Below are positions 7,477 through 13,592 of a DNA stretch of 14,284 bases, in pieces. The DNA comes from Pseudomonadota bacterium (GTDB taxonomy: Bacteria; Pseudomonadota; Gammaproteobacteria; Burkholderiales; Burkholderiaceae_C). The stretch covers positions 1-14,284 of the forward strand of contig JAEWVY010000080.1 of the NCBI GenBank assembly GCA_023396625.1, given 5' to 3'. Numbering within the stretch: position 1 is the first letter of the stretch; every line of letters begins with the position of its first letter. The notes under the pieces were generated by a model. That model saw only the letters and a list, made by a program, of their open reading frames with translations. It was not told the DNA's origin and made no database searches. Position numbers and translations under genes: made by a program.

Positions 7477-7496
7477 GCCACGTGATCACACGTGGC
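7477..7496. terminator. Hairpin between converging genes, candidate terminator after ssuF
   Basis: GCCACGTG (7477-7484) and CACGTGGC (7489-7496) form a perfect 8-bp stem with a 4-base loop, only 5 bases beyond the ssuF stop codon. On the plus strand it is followed by the weakly T-rich TATTTCTA, and on the minus strand by no T-run. It may end transcripts from both directions or protect the 3' end of the ssu mRNA. Placement is the main support. Confidence 0.5.
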
Positions 7497-7501
7497 TATT
7501 T

Positions 7502-7717
7502 CTAGAGTTTGGCGATAGAGACTTCAGTGGACTTGATCAGCGCCACCACATCGGAGCCGATCACGAGTTGCAAATCGTCCACGGAGCGCGTGGTGATGAC
7601 CGAGGTCACGATACCCCAGGGAGTCTCCACATCGACTTCGGACACGACGTCGCCGCGGATGATTTCGCGGACCTTGCCTTTGAACTGGTTGCGCACGTTG
7701 ATGGCTTGAATCGACAT
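7502..7717 (-). CDS. ssuF: Molbindin-like single-TOBE protein SsuF
   Basis: A 71-residue protein formed by one TOBE/Mop domain, the fold that binds molybdate or tungstate in molbindins. The start MSIQAINVRNQFKGKVREI follows AAGGAGA at good spacing, and an open frame upstream of it is not family-like. Typical features are NQFKGKV (9-15), the acidic stretch SEVDVETPWG (26-35), VITTRSVDDLQL (40-51) and the closing IKSTEVSIAKL. It is the last gene of the ssu cluster, 76 bp after ssuB. In Pseudomonas putida a small molybdopterin-binding-type protein, SsuF, likewise ends the ssuEADCBF operon, so the symbol rests on both size and position. What it binds in sulfonate metabolism is not settled; oxyanion sensing or storage is inference. 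Confidence 0.87.
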   Translation of the reverse strand: MSIQAINVRNQFKGKVREIIRGDVVSEVDVETPWGIVTSVITTRSVDDLQLVIGSDVVALIKSTEVSIAKL

Positions 7718-7793
7718 GGAATTCTCCTTGGATGAACAGTTAAAGAAAGTAAAAAGGAACGCAGTAAGCGCAGCAACAAGCGTCGGAGCCCAT

Positions 7794-8597
7794 TCACACG
7801 GCCCAGCGCAGACCATGGGCGGGCACGCCAGGCCAGGCCAAGTCGGCCGCGGCAGGCTCACTCTCTGGCTTTTGCAGTACGCGGTCCAGGATGCGTTTTT
7901 CCTGCGCAGCAAAGGCAGCGTCGCCGTGGGAGCGTGGGCGTCCCAGGGCGATGGGTTCGTCCAACCCGATGCGTCCGTCTTCGATCAGGATCACACGGTC
8001 GGCCAGGGCCACGGCTTCCTGCACGTCGTGCGTCACGAGCAAGGCGGTGAAGCCGCTGGCGCGCCACAGGGTTTCGATCAGGCGGTGCATTTCGATGCGC
8101 GTCAGCGCATCCAACGCGCCCAGTGGCTCATCCAGCAGTAGCAGGCGCGGGTTGTGAACCAGCGCCCGCGCCAGGGACACGCGCTGGCGCTGCCCGCCGG
8201 ACAACCGCGCTGGCCAGTCGCCCCCCCGGTCGCCTAGGCCGACGCGATCCAGCACCTCCTGGGCGGCCTTTCGTTGCGATGCGGGCAGACCCAGGGCCAC
8301 GTTGTCGAGGACGCGTTTCCAGGGCAGCAGGCGCGAGTCCTGAAACATGATGCGGGTGTTCTGCGACAGGCCGGCCAGCGGCCGGCCATCGGCCACGATC
8401 TGTCCGCTGGTGGCCGACTCCAGGCCCGCAACCAAGCGCAACAGGGTGCTCTTGCCGCAGCCGCTGCGGCCCACGATGGCCACGAACTGCCCGGGCTCGA
8501 TGGTGAGTTGAGCGCTGCGCAACACCTCACGCGGGCCGTAGCGTTTGGATAAGCCTTGGGCTTCCAGGTGGATGCCACGCACATTTTCAAAACTCAT
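7794..8597 (-). CDS. ssuB: Aliphatic sulfonate ABC transporter ATPase SsuB
   Basis: The cytoplasmic ATPase of the sulfonate importer, of 267 residues. It shows Walker A GRSGCGKST (43-51), Q-loop Gln86 in MFQDSRLLPWK (a hallmark of the SsuB/NrtD/TauB group), signature LSGGQRQR (132-139), Walker B LLLLDEP (152-158), D-loop ALDA and H-loop His190. The C-terminal 30 residues are variable, as in SsuB proteins. A strong GGAGGA Shine-Dalgarno lies about 7 bp before the ATG at 8597. It is separated from ssuC by 105 bp, in which I see no gene, and from ssuF by 76 bp. TauB-type specificity cannot be excluded from the ATPase alone, but ssuD and ssuE in the operon point to alkanesulfonates. Confidence 0.94.
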   Translation of the reverse strand: MSFENVRGIHLEAQGLSKRYGPREVLRSAQLTIEPGQFVAIVGRSGCGKSTLLRLVAGLESATSGQIVADGRPLAGLSQNTRIMFQDSRLLPWKRVLDNVALGLPASQRKAAQEVLDRVGLGDRGGDWPARLSGGQRQRVSLARALVHNPRLLLLDEPLGALDALTRIEMHRLIETLWRASGFTALLVTHDVQEAVALADRVILIEDGRIGLDEPIALGRPRSHGDAAFAAQEKRILDRVLQKPESEPAAADLAWPGVPAHGLRWAV

Positions 8598-8702
8598 GTA
8601 TTCCTCCTTGGCACGGACGCCAGCCCATCAAGGCAAGCGCAGCATGACCCTTTCGCGAGCACCCGAGAGCACGCCACACGCAGTGGGCAAGAGTTGAGGG
8701 AT

Positions 8703-9605
8703 TCATTGGTAGCCGGGGTGCCAACGCAGCCAGTAGCGTTCCAGCCCTTTGGCAAACACGTCGGCCAGCTTACCCAGCAACGCGTACAGCAGGATGCCGA
8801 CCAGCACCACGTCGGTTTGCAGGAATTCGCGGGCGTTCATGGTCAGGTAACCGATACCGGCCTGGGCTGAGATGGTTTCCGCCACGATCAGGATCACCCA
8901 CATCAGGCCGAGCGAAAAACGCAGCCCGACCAGAATCGACGACAGCGCACCGGGCAGGACGACCTCGCGGTACAACTGCCAGCGACTCAGCCCATAGGTG
9001 CGTGCCATCTCGATCAGCCCTGGGTCGACATTGCGAATGCCGTGTGAGGTGTTGAGGTAGATCGGGAAAAACACCGACACTGCGATCAGGAACAGCTTGG
9101 CGCTTTCGTCGATGCCGAACCAGAGGATGACCAGCGGAATCAGCGCCAGCGCCGGGATGTTGCGCACCATCTGGAGGGTGGAGTCCAGCAGCGTGTCGGC
9201 CCAGCGGAACGAGCCAGTCAGTAGCCCCAGCGCCAGTCCCAGACCGCCGCCGATAGCCAGACCGGTCAGGGCACGCCAGGCACTGATCTGCACATGGATC
9301 CACAGCTCACCCGACAGCGTCAGTGTCCAAGCGGCCTTTACCACCTCCAGCGGTGCCGGCAGCACCCGGGTCGAGAGCCAGCCTTGGGCAGAGAACACCT
9401 GCCACAGCACCAGCAGCGCCACCGGCAGCAGCCAAGGTAGCAACCGCAACGCAACGCCGCGCAAGAAAGCCAGCGCGCTGGCCGCCAGTTGGCGCCCGCT
9501 GCCGCCTTGCAGCGGTTGCAGTGACGGCTGAACCAGAAAGCCGAAGCCCGGCGCCTCCACCGTGGTGTCGGCCACTGCGGCCAGTTCATGTGTGGTGTGT
9601 GTCAT
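8703..9605 (-). CDS. ssuC: Aliphatic sulfonate ABC transporter permease SsuC
   Basis: The inner-membrane permease for sulfonates, partner of SsuB. It has 300 residues, about 37 more than the E. coli protein; the extra length is a polar N-terminus before the first membrane segment at about 54-71. Family blocks include LPAPLEVV (82-89), RNIPALALIPLVILWFGIDE (148-167), the EAA loop EMARTYGLSRWQLYREVVLP (199-218), VAETISAQAGIGYLTMNARE (241-260) and LGKLAD near the C-terminus. The long N-terminus is credible because AAGGAG precedes ATG 9605 and no other Met occurs before residue 147. The ATG also overlaps a TGA that closes an open stretch continuing from ssuD. Confidence 0.94.
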   Translation of the reverse strand: MTHTTHELAAVADTTVEAPGFGFLVQPSLQPLQGGSGRQLAASALAFLRGVALRLLPWLLPVALLVLWQVFSAQGWLSTRVLPAPLEVVKAAWTLTLSGELWIHVQISAWRALTGLAIGGGLGLALGLLTGSFRWADTLLDSTLQMVRNIPALALIPLVILWFGIDESAKLFLIAVSVFFPIYLNTSHGIRNVDPGLIEMARTYGLSRWQLYREVVLPGALSSILVGLRFSLGLMWVILIVAETISAQAGIGYLTMNAREFLQTDVVLVGILLYALLGKLADVFAKGLERYWLRWHPGYQ

Positions 9606-9703
9606 GCATTCTCCTTCTGCCCAACGACGGGCTTCAGAAATTCCAGCGCATGCTTGCCGATCTGGAAGCCGAGCTGAGCATCGATGATGGAATGGGCACT
9701 CTT
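9602..9703 (-). other. 33-codon open stretch in frame after ssuD, closing on the ssuC start
   Basis: After the ssuD TGA the same frame stays open for 33 codons and ends with a TGA that overlaps the ssuC ATG (ATGA). By hand count 23 of 33 third positions are G/C while 23 of 33 second positions are A/T, a coding-like pattern. The translation contains DAQLGFQIGKHALEFLKPVV. No ATG, GTG or TTG occurs in this frame, so it could be made only by stop readthrough; a remnant of a lost gene or C-terminal extension is likelier. SsuD itself ends naturally at AQS, as in E. coli. I do not recognise the sequence. Confidence 0.4.
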
Positions 9704-10852
9704 TCAGCTTTGCGCCGCGCGCAGCCCTTCAGGCTTGTGCGCATTGACGACGATCTCGCCGAAAGGGCTGAGCTGGTGGCTGCCCTGCAACGTGCCGGGC
9801 GCCTGCACCCCGATATGCGGGAACACCAGTTCGGCAAAGCGGTAGGCCTCTTCCAGGTGCGGGTAACCCGACAGCACAAAGGTGTCGGCGCCGATGTCCT
9901 GGTACTCCTTCAGGCGGCGGGCTATGGTCTCGCCATCGCCCACCAGGGCCGTGCCGGCGCCGCCGCGCACCAGACCCACGCCAGCCCACAGGTTGGGGCT
10001 GATCTCCAGCTTGGCGCGGCTGCCGCCGTGCAGCGCACGCATGCGGCGCTGCCCTTCCGAATCCATGCCGGCGAAGGTGTTCTGCGCCTTGGCAATGATC
10101 TCGTCGTCCAGGTACTTGATCAGCTCGCCCGCCGCGGCCCAGGCCTGCTCATTGGTTTCGCGTGCGATCACGTGCAGGCGCACGCCGAACTTCACCTTGC
10201 GGCCTTGCTTGGCGGCGCGCCGGCGGATGTCGTCGAACTTCTTGGCCACTTCGGCTGGCGGCTCGCCCCAGGTCAGGTACAGCTCGACCTGCTCGGCCGC
10301 CAAGTCGTGCGCGGCGTCAGACGAACCACCGAAGTACAGCGGCGGATGCGGCTGCTGCACGGCCGGGAACAGTTGCTTCACGCCCTTGACCTTGAGGTGT
10401 TTGCCGTCAAAGTCCACCTTCTCGCCGGCCAGCAGGCGGCGCCAGATGTGCAGGAACTCGGCTGCGTGCTCATAACGCTCGTCGTGGCTGAGGAATGTGC
10501 CATCCGCCTCCAGGTCGCCGGCATCGCCGCCGGCCACCACGTTGACCAGCAGCCGGCCGCCGCTCAGGCGGTCGAAGGTGGCCGCCTGCCGCGCCGCCAC
10601 GGTGGGCGAAATGGTGCTGGGGCGCAGGGCCACCAAGAACTTCAGCCGCTGAGTGACAGGAATCAGGCTGGAGGCCACGGTCCATGGGTCTTCGCAAGAA
10701 CGGCCGGTGGGAATCAGCACACCGCCATAACCCAGGCGTTCGGCCGCCTGCGCGATCTGCTGCAGATAACCCTGGTCGACGGCGCGTGCGCCGTGGGCCG
10801 TACCGAGGTAATGGCCATCGCCATGGATGGGAAGGAACCAGAAAACGTTCAT
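9704..10852 (-). CDS. ssuD: FMNH2-dependent alkanesulfonate monooxygenase SsuD
   Basis: A cytosolic flavin-dependent monooxygenase that uses FMNH2 and O2 to cleave alkanesulfonates to sulfite and an aldehyde. Its 382 residues match E. coli SsuD (381). The start MNVFWFLPIHGDGHYLG aligns with E. coli, so ATG 10852 is right although the frame is open to 10915. Conserved active-site residues are visible with a one-residue offset: Cys53 (GRSCEDPW), His227 (RLHVI), Arg296 (GLVRGGAGTALVGDG) and Tyr330 (LSGYPHLEEAYR). The C-terminus (AAQS) resembles that of E. coli (VAQS). It is 34 bp downstream of the second ssuA gene with a modest Shine-Dalgarno (AAAGAGA). Its reductase partner SsuE is encoded upstream in the same operon. 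Confidence 0.97.
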   Translation of the reverse strand: MNVFWFLPIHGDGHYLGTAHGARAVDQGYLQQIAQAAERLGYGGVLIPTGRSCEDPWTVASSLIPVTQRLKFLVALRPSTISPTVAARQAATFDRLSGGRLLVNVVAGGDAGDLEADGTFLSHDERYEHAAEFLHIWRRLLAGEKVDFDGKHLKVKGVKQLFPAVQQPHPPLYFGGSSDAAHDLAAEQVELYLTWGEPPAEVAKKFDDIRRRAAKQGRKVKFGVRLHVIARETNEQAWAAAGELIKYLDDEIIAKAQNTFAGMDSEGQRRMRALHGGSRAKLEISPNLWAGVGLVRGGAGTALVGDGETIARRLKEYQDIGADTFVLSGYPHLEEAYRFAELVFPHIGVQAPGTLQGSHQLSPFGEIVVNAHKPEGLRAAQS

Positions 10853-10886
10853 TTGAGTTTCTCTTTGAGGCGAAGTGGTTGATAGT

Positions 10887-11870
10887 TCAGATACGCCGTA
10901 CTGGTGGCCAGACAATTTCGGCCACGTTGACGGTCTTTGGAATCAGCCCCAACTTTTGGAAGGCATCGGCCACGCGTTGCTGGTCGGCCACGGTCTGCGG
11001 GCTCAGCGGCCCCACCGGTGACTTCGGCCGCCGTTGCAGGAACAGGCTGACCACACCCGCATCCAGGCCGCTGAAATCGGCGATCAGCTTGATGACCTCC
11101 TTGCGGTTCTCCTGCGCCTGGAGGTCGGCGCGCGTGAGTTCCTCGAACAGCACGGCCACGGCGTGCGCATGCTGGGTGGCGAAGGCACGCGAGGCCAGGT
11201 AGAACGAGTTGTTGCTGGACAGGTCGAGCCCGGTGGCCAGCACGCGCGGCTGGATCGCCAGCTCGGTGGCGGCGTAGTACGGATCCCAAATCGCCCAGGC
11301 GTCGACGCTCCGGCGCTCGAAGGCGGCACGCGCATCGGCTGGTGCCAGGTAGATCGGTTGGATGTCGCGCCACTGCAGGCCGGCCTTCTCGACCGCCCGC
11401 ACCAGCAGGTAGTGCGCGCTGGAGCCTTTTTGCAAGGCGATCTTGCGGCCCTTGAGGTCGGCCAGCTTCTTCACCGGGGAGTCCTTCAGCACCAGGATGG
11501 CCGAGCTGTCGGGCTTGGGTGGCTCGGCGCCGACGTACAGCAGATCCTTGCCGGTAGCCTGGGCAAACACCGGCGGCGAATCGCCGGTGAGGCCGAATTC
11601 CAGGCTGCCGACTGACAGCGCTTCAAGCAGTTGCGGGCCGGCCGGAAACTCGATCCAGCTCACCTTGGTATTGTGAAAACGCTTTTCCAGCACGCCCTGC
11701 TGCTTGAGGATCACGAGGTTGACGGCGGACTTCTGGTAGCCGATACGCAGCAGCTCGGGTGCCTTGACGGCTTGGGCATGGGCCACGTGCCTGCCCAGGC
11801 CCCAGTTGATGGCCGTCAGGCTCAGGATCTGCAACAGGCGGCGGCGTAGGGAGGAATGGTTGTGGCGCAT
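10887..11870 (-). CDS. ssuA: Periplasmic aliphatic sulfonate-binding protein SsuA (canonical-type copy)
   Basis: The periplasmic receptor delivering sulfonates to SsuBC, of 327 residues. The N-terminus has a twin/triple-Arg stretch (LRRRLLQ, residues 8-14) and a likely cleavage after AHA at 32. The mature part has canonical SsuA motifs: LRIGYQKSA, WIEFPAGPQLLEAL, LTGDSPPVFAQA, GAEPPKP, QKGSSAHYLLVRA and PADARAAFE then VDAWAIWDPYY. These track the E. coli/Pseudomonas protein more closely than the neighbouring paralogue does. A GAGGAG lies about 7 bp before ATG 11870, and the gene follows the other ssuA by 19 bp. It ends in VWPPVRRI. The substrate class (C1 or longer alkanesulfonates, possibly taurine-like) is inferred from SsuD in the operon. 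Confidence 0.93.
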   Translation of the reverse strand: MRHNHSSLRRRLLQILSLTAINWGLGRHVAHAQAVKAPELLRIGYQKSAVNLVILKQQGVLEKRFHNTKVSWIEFPAGPQLLEALSVGSLEFGLTGDSPPVFAQATGKDLLYVGAEPPKPDSSAILVLKDSPVKKLADLKGRKIALQKGSSAHYLLVRAVEKAGLQWRDIQPIYLAPADARAAFERRSVDAWAIWDPYYAATELAIQPRVLATGLDLSSNNSFYLASRAFATQHAHAVAVLFEELTRADLQAQENRKEVIKLIADFSGLDAGVVSLFLQRRPKSPVGPLSPQTVADQQRVADAFQKLGLIPKTVNVAEIVWPPVRRI

Positions 11871-11889
11871 GACAGACTCCTCACCCGTT

Positions 11890-12861
11890 TCAGCGTGTCG
11901 GCTTCCAGGCCGCGTCGCGCACGACGATGGGTTTTGGAATCAGCTTGAGTTCGTAAAAGGCATCGGCAATTTTCTGCTGCTCGGCGATGACGGCATCGGT
12001 CAGGCGCGTCACGCCATAACCGTAGCGGCGCAGGTTGACTTCCACCACGTCGGCATCCAGCCCCTGCAGCGGCGCGATGATGGCCGCCGCCTGCTTGACA
12101 TTGGCCTTGAGCCACGTGCCCTGCGCCACCACGTCGTCGAACAGAGCCTGGATCGCGTCCGGCCACTTCTCCACATAGGAACGCTCGGCCAGGTAATAGG
12201 CATAGTTGTTCACCACGCCCTTGCCGTCGGCCAGCACGCGGGCACCAGTCTGCTTCTCGGCAGCGGCAAAGAACGGGTCCCAGATGGCCCAGGCATCGAC
12301 CGCTCCCTTCTCAAAGGCGGCGCGGGCGTCGGCCGGCGGCAGGAACACCGGCTGGATGTCGGCGTACTTCAGGCCGTGCTTCTCCAGCAGCTTGACCAGC
12401 AGGTAATGCACATTGGAGCCCTTGTTCAAGGCCACCTTCTTACCCCTGAGGTCGGCCACCGTCTTGAGAGGTGAGTTCTTCGGCACCAGTAGGGCCTCGG
12501 CTTCCGGCGCGGCCGGGTCATTGCCGATGTAGACAAATTTGGCCCCGGCAGCCTGGGCAAAGATGGGCGGCGCCTCGCCGACGAAACCGACATCAACGGA
12601 GCCGACGTTCAAGCCTTCCAGCAGTTGCGGGCCGGCCGGAAATTCCACCCATTTCAGGCCCACACCCAGCGGTGCCAGGCGTTTTTCCAGCGTGCCTTGC
12701 GCCTTTTGCAGCACGAACAGGCTGGCCGACTTCTGGTAGCCGATGCGCAGCACGCGCGGCGCAGGCTTTTGCGCCAGCGCGATGCCGCTGCCGCCCAGTG
12801 CGGCGGCGGCCAAGCCGGTGGCGAGAAACTGGCGGCGGTTGCTGCCCAGGAATGAGTTCAT
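11890..12861 (-). CDS. ssuA: Second periplasmic sulfonate-binding protein (diverged SsuA paralogue)
   Basis: A SsuA-family receptor of 323 residues with a clear Tat-type leader: NRRQFLATG at 8-16, a hydrophobic stretch and ALA cleavage near residue 30. An open frame upstream is not family-like; GAAGGAC before ATG 12861 supports this start. It shares LRIGYQKSA, FPAGPQLLE, PADARAAFE and VDAWAIWDP with its neighbour. It differs at ligand-side motifs: TGDSPP of canonical SsuA is VGEAPP here, and EPPKP is replaced by DPAAPEAEA. This fits duplication followed by change in ligand range. It lies first of the two in the transcript, 106 bp after ssuE. It could bind a different sulfonate or a sulfate ester. 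Family assignment is firm, specificity unknown. Confidence 0.92.
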   Translation of the reverse strand: MNSFLGSNRRQFLATGLAAAALGGSGIALAQKPAPRVLRIGYQKSASLFVLQKAQGTLEKRLAPLGVGLKWVEFPAGPQLLEGLNVGSVDVGFVGEAPPIFAQAAGAKFVYIGNDPAAPEAEALLVPKNSPLKTVADLRGKKVALNKGSNVHYLLVKLLEKHGLKYADIQPVFLPPADARAAFEKGAVDAWAIWDPFFAAAEKQTGARVLADGKGVVNNYAYYLAERSYVEKWPDAIQALFDDVVAQGTWLKANVKQAAAIIAPLQGLDADVVEVNLRRYGYGVTRLTDAVIAEQQKIADAFYELKLIPKPIVVRDAAWKPTR

Positions 12862-12881
12862 GACAAGTCCTTCTCGGTAAA

Positions 12882-12914
12882 GCGCAGGCAAGGCTTCGCC
12901 CTTGCCGCTTGCGC
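12882..12914. other. Two-tier stem-loop between ssuE and ssuA
   Basis: GGCAAGG (12887-12893) and CCTTGCC (12900-12906) pair perfectly across a 6-base loop. An outer GCGCA/TGCGC stem (12882-12886 and 12910-12914) extends the structure. On the minus strand, the transcribed one, it is followed by TTTACC and the ssuA Shine-Dalgarno; on the plus strand six Ts follow at 12917-12922. It may attenuate or stabilise the operon mRNA so that the binding proteins are made in excess. As a plus-strand terminator it would have no gene to end. Confidence 0.5.
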
Positions 12915-12933
12915 GGTTTTTTGCAAACAGGAG

Positions 12934-12949
12934 CCCGGCGCTTACCGGG
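12934..12949 (-). other. Short hairpin just after the ssuE stop
   Basis: CCCGG and CCGGG arms of 5 bp face each other across 6 bases, 18 bases beyond the ssuE stop on the minus strand. With the larger stem-loop at 12882-12914 it makes a structured 106-base gap between ssuE and ssuA. It is weak as a terminator because no T-run follows directly; it could act as a processing or stabilising element. Confidence 0.3.
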
Positions 12950-12967
12950 ACGCGGGGGGAGAAATCG

Positions 12968-13558
12968 TCACACGCTACATCGCACCTGTGAGAAGGCGAT
13001 CGGCGCAAAACGCGCGCGGTGCCCGGGCCGGGGCACCAGGCCGTCAGCCACAAGGCTGCTCACGGCATCGTCCAGCCGGCTGCCGATGTCCGGCGCCACC
13101 TCGTAGCCCCCCTCGGGCACGAGCGTGACCTGCGCGTCCGTGGCGTAGATGCCGGACAGGATGTGGCGCGCACCCAGCGACTGCAGCACCGGGCGCAGCG
13201 CATAGTCCAGCGCCAGCATGTGGTGCGGGCTGCCGCCGGTGGCCAGTGGCAGCACGGTCTTGTCCTTGAGCGCCGTCTGCGGCAGAAGATCCAGAAACAC
13301 CTTGAGCACGCCGCTGTAGGCCGCCTTGTACACCGGCGTGGCCACCACCACGATGTTGGCTTGCGCCACCAGATCGATGGCGTCCGAGATGGAGCGATGC
13401 CCGACATCGGCCAGCAGCAAGGCTTGCGGCGACAAATCGCGCACGCGCACCCGCTGCACCTGGGCGCCACGGGTTTCCAGGCGCTGGCCCGCGGCTTCCA
13501 GCAGGGCGGCGGTGCGCGAACGCTCCGAGGGACTCCCGGCAATCAACAGGACGGACAT
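12968..13558 (-). CDS. ssuE: NAD(P)H-dependent FMN reductase SsuE
   Basis: The reductase that supplies reduced FMN to SsuD, cytosolic, 196 residues (E. coli SsuE is about 190). The flavodoxin-like start MSVLLIAGSPSERSRTAAL holds the FMN-phosphate loop (GSPSERSRT, 8-16). The core ATPVYKAAYSGVLKVFLDLLP (73-93) and PLATGGSPHHMLALDYALRPVL are nearly identical in pattern to E. coli SsuE, including Tyr119 at the position of the pi-helix tyrosine (Tyr118). The frame is open further upstream, but AAGGAAAG before ATG 13558 and the family N-terminus decide the start. It lies 34 bp after the sulfate-binding protein gene, so it belongs to the same transcript. The C-terminus (about 175-196) is variable and basic. 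Confidence 0.95.
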   Translation of the reverse strand: MSVLLIAGSPSERSRTAALLEAAGQRLETRGAQVQRVRVRDLSPQALLLADVGHRSISDAIDLVAQANIVVVATPVYKAAYSGVLKVFLDLLPQTALKDKTVLPLATGGSPHHMLALDYALRPVLQSLGARHILSGIYATDAQVTLVPEGGYEVAPDIGSRLDDAVSSLVADGLVPRPGHRARFAPIAFSQVRCSV

Positions 13559-13592
13559 GGTGTGGGCTTTCCTTGCGTGCGGAGGGTGTGGC

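Noticed and set aside
5612..7489. Long minus-strand open frame opposite the peptide-binding protein
   Set aside because: The plus-strand protein has clear SBP family 5 motifs and a signal peptide; the antisense translation has no recognisable domain.
7477..7496. Paired CACGTG sequences as a regulatory box
   Set aside because: They are simply the two arms of the hairpin next to the ssuF stop, between 3' ends where a promoter operator is unlikely.
7271..7501. Small open frames in the gap that could be remnants of lost permease genes
   Set aside because: The translations show no hydrophobic segments or permease motifs; the gap is better explained by inverted repeats and non-coding DNA.
8221..8227. 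Run of cytosines inside ssuB as a possible frameshift site
   Set aside because: The SsuB reading frame continues with family sequence on both sides (GDRGG then WPARLSGGQ), so there is no sign of a shift.
9323..10882. Long plus-strand open frame opposite ssuD and part of ssuC
   Set aside because: SsuD is unmistakable on the other strand; this frame is a compositional shadow.
12882..12922. Stem-loop followed by six Ts on the plus strand, resembling an intrinsic terminator
   Set aside because: No plus-strand gene lies upstream to be terminated; on the transcribed minus strand the T-run precedes the stem and does not follow it.
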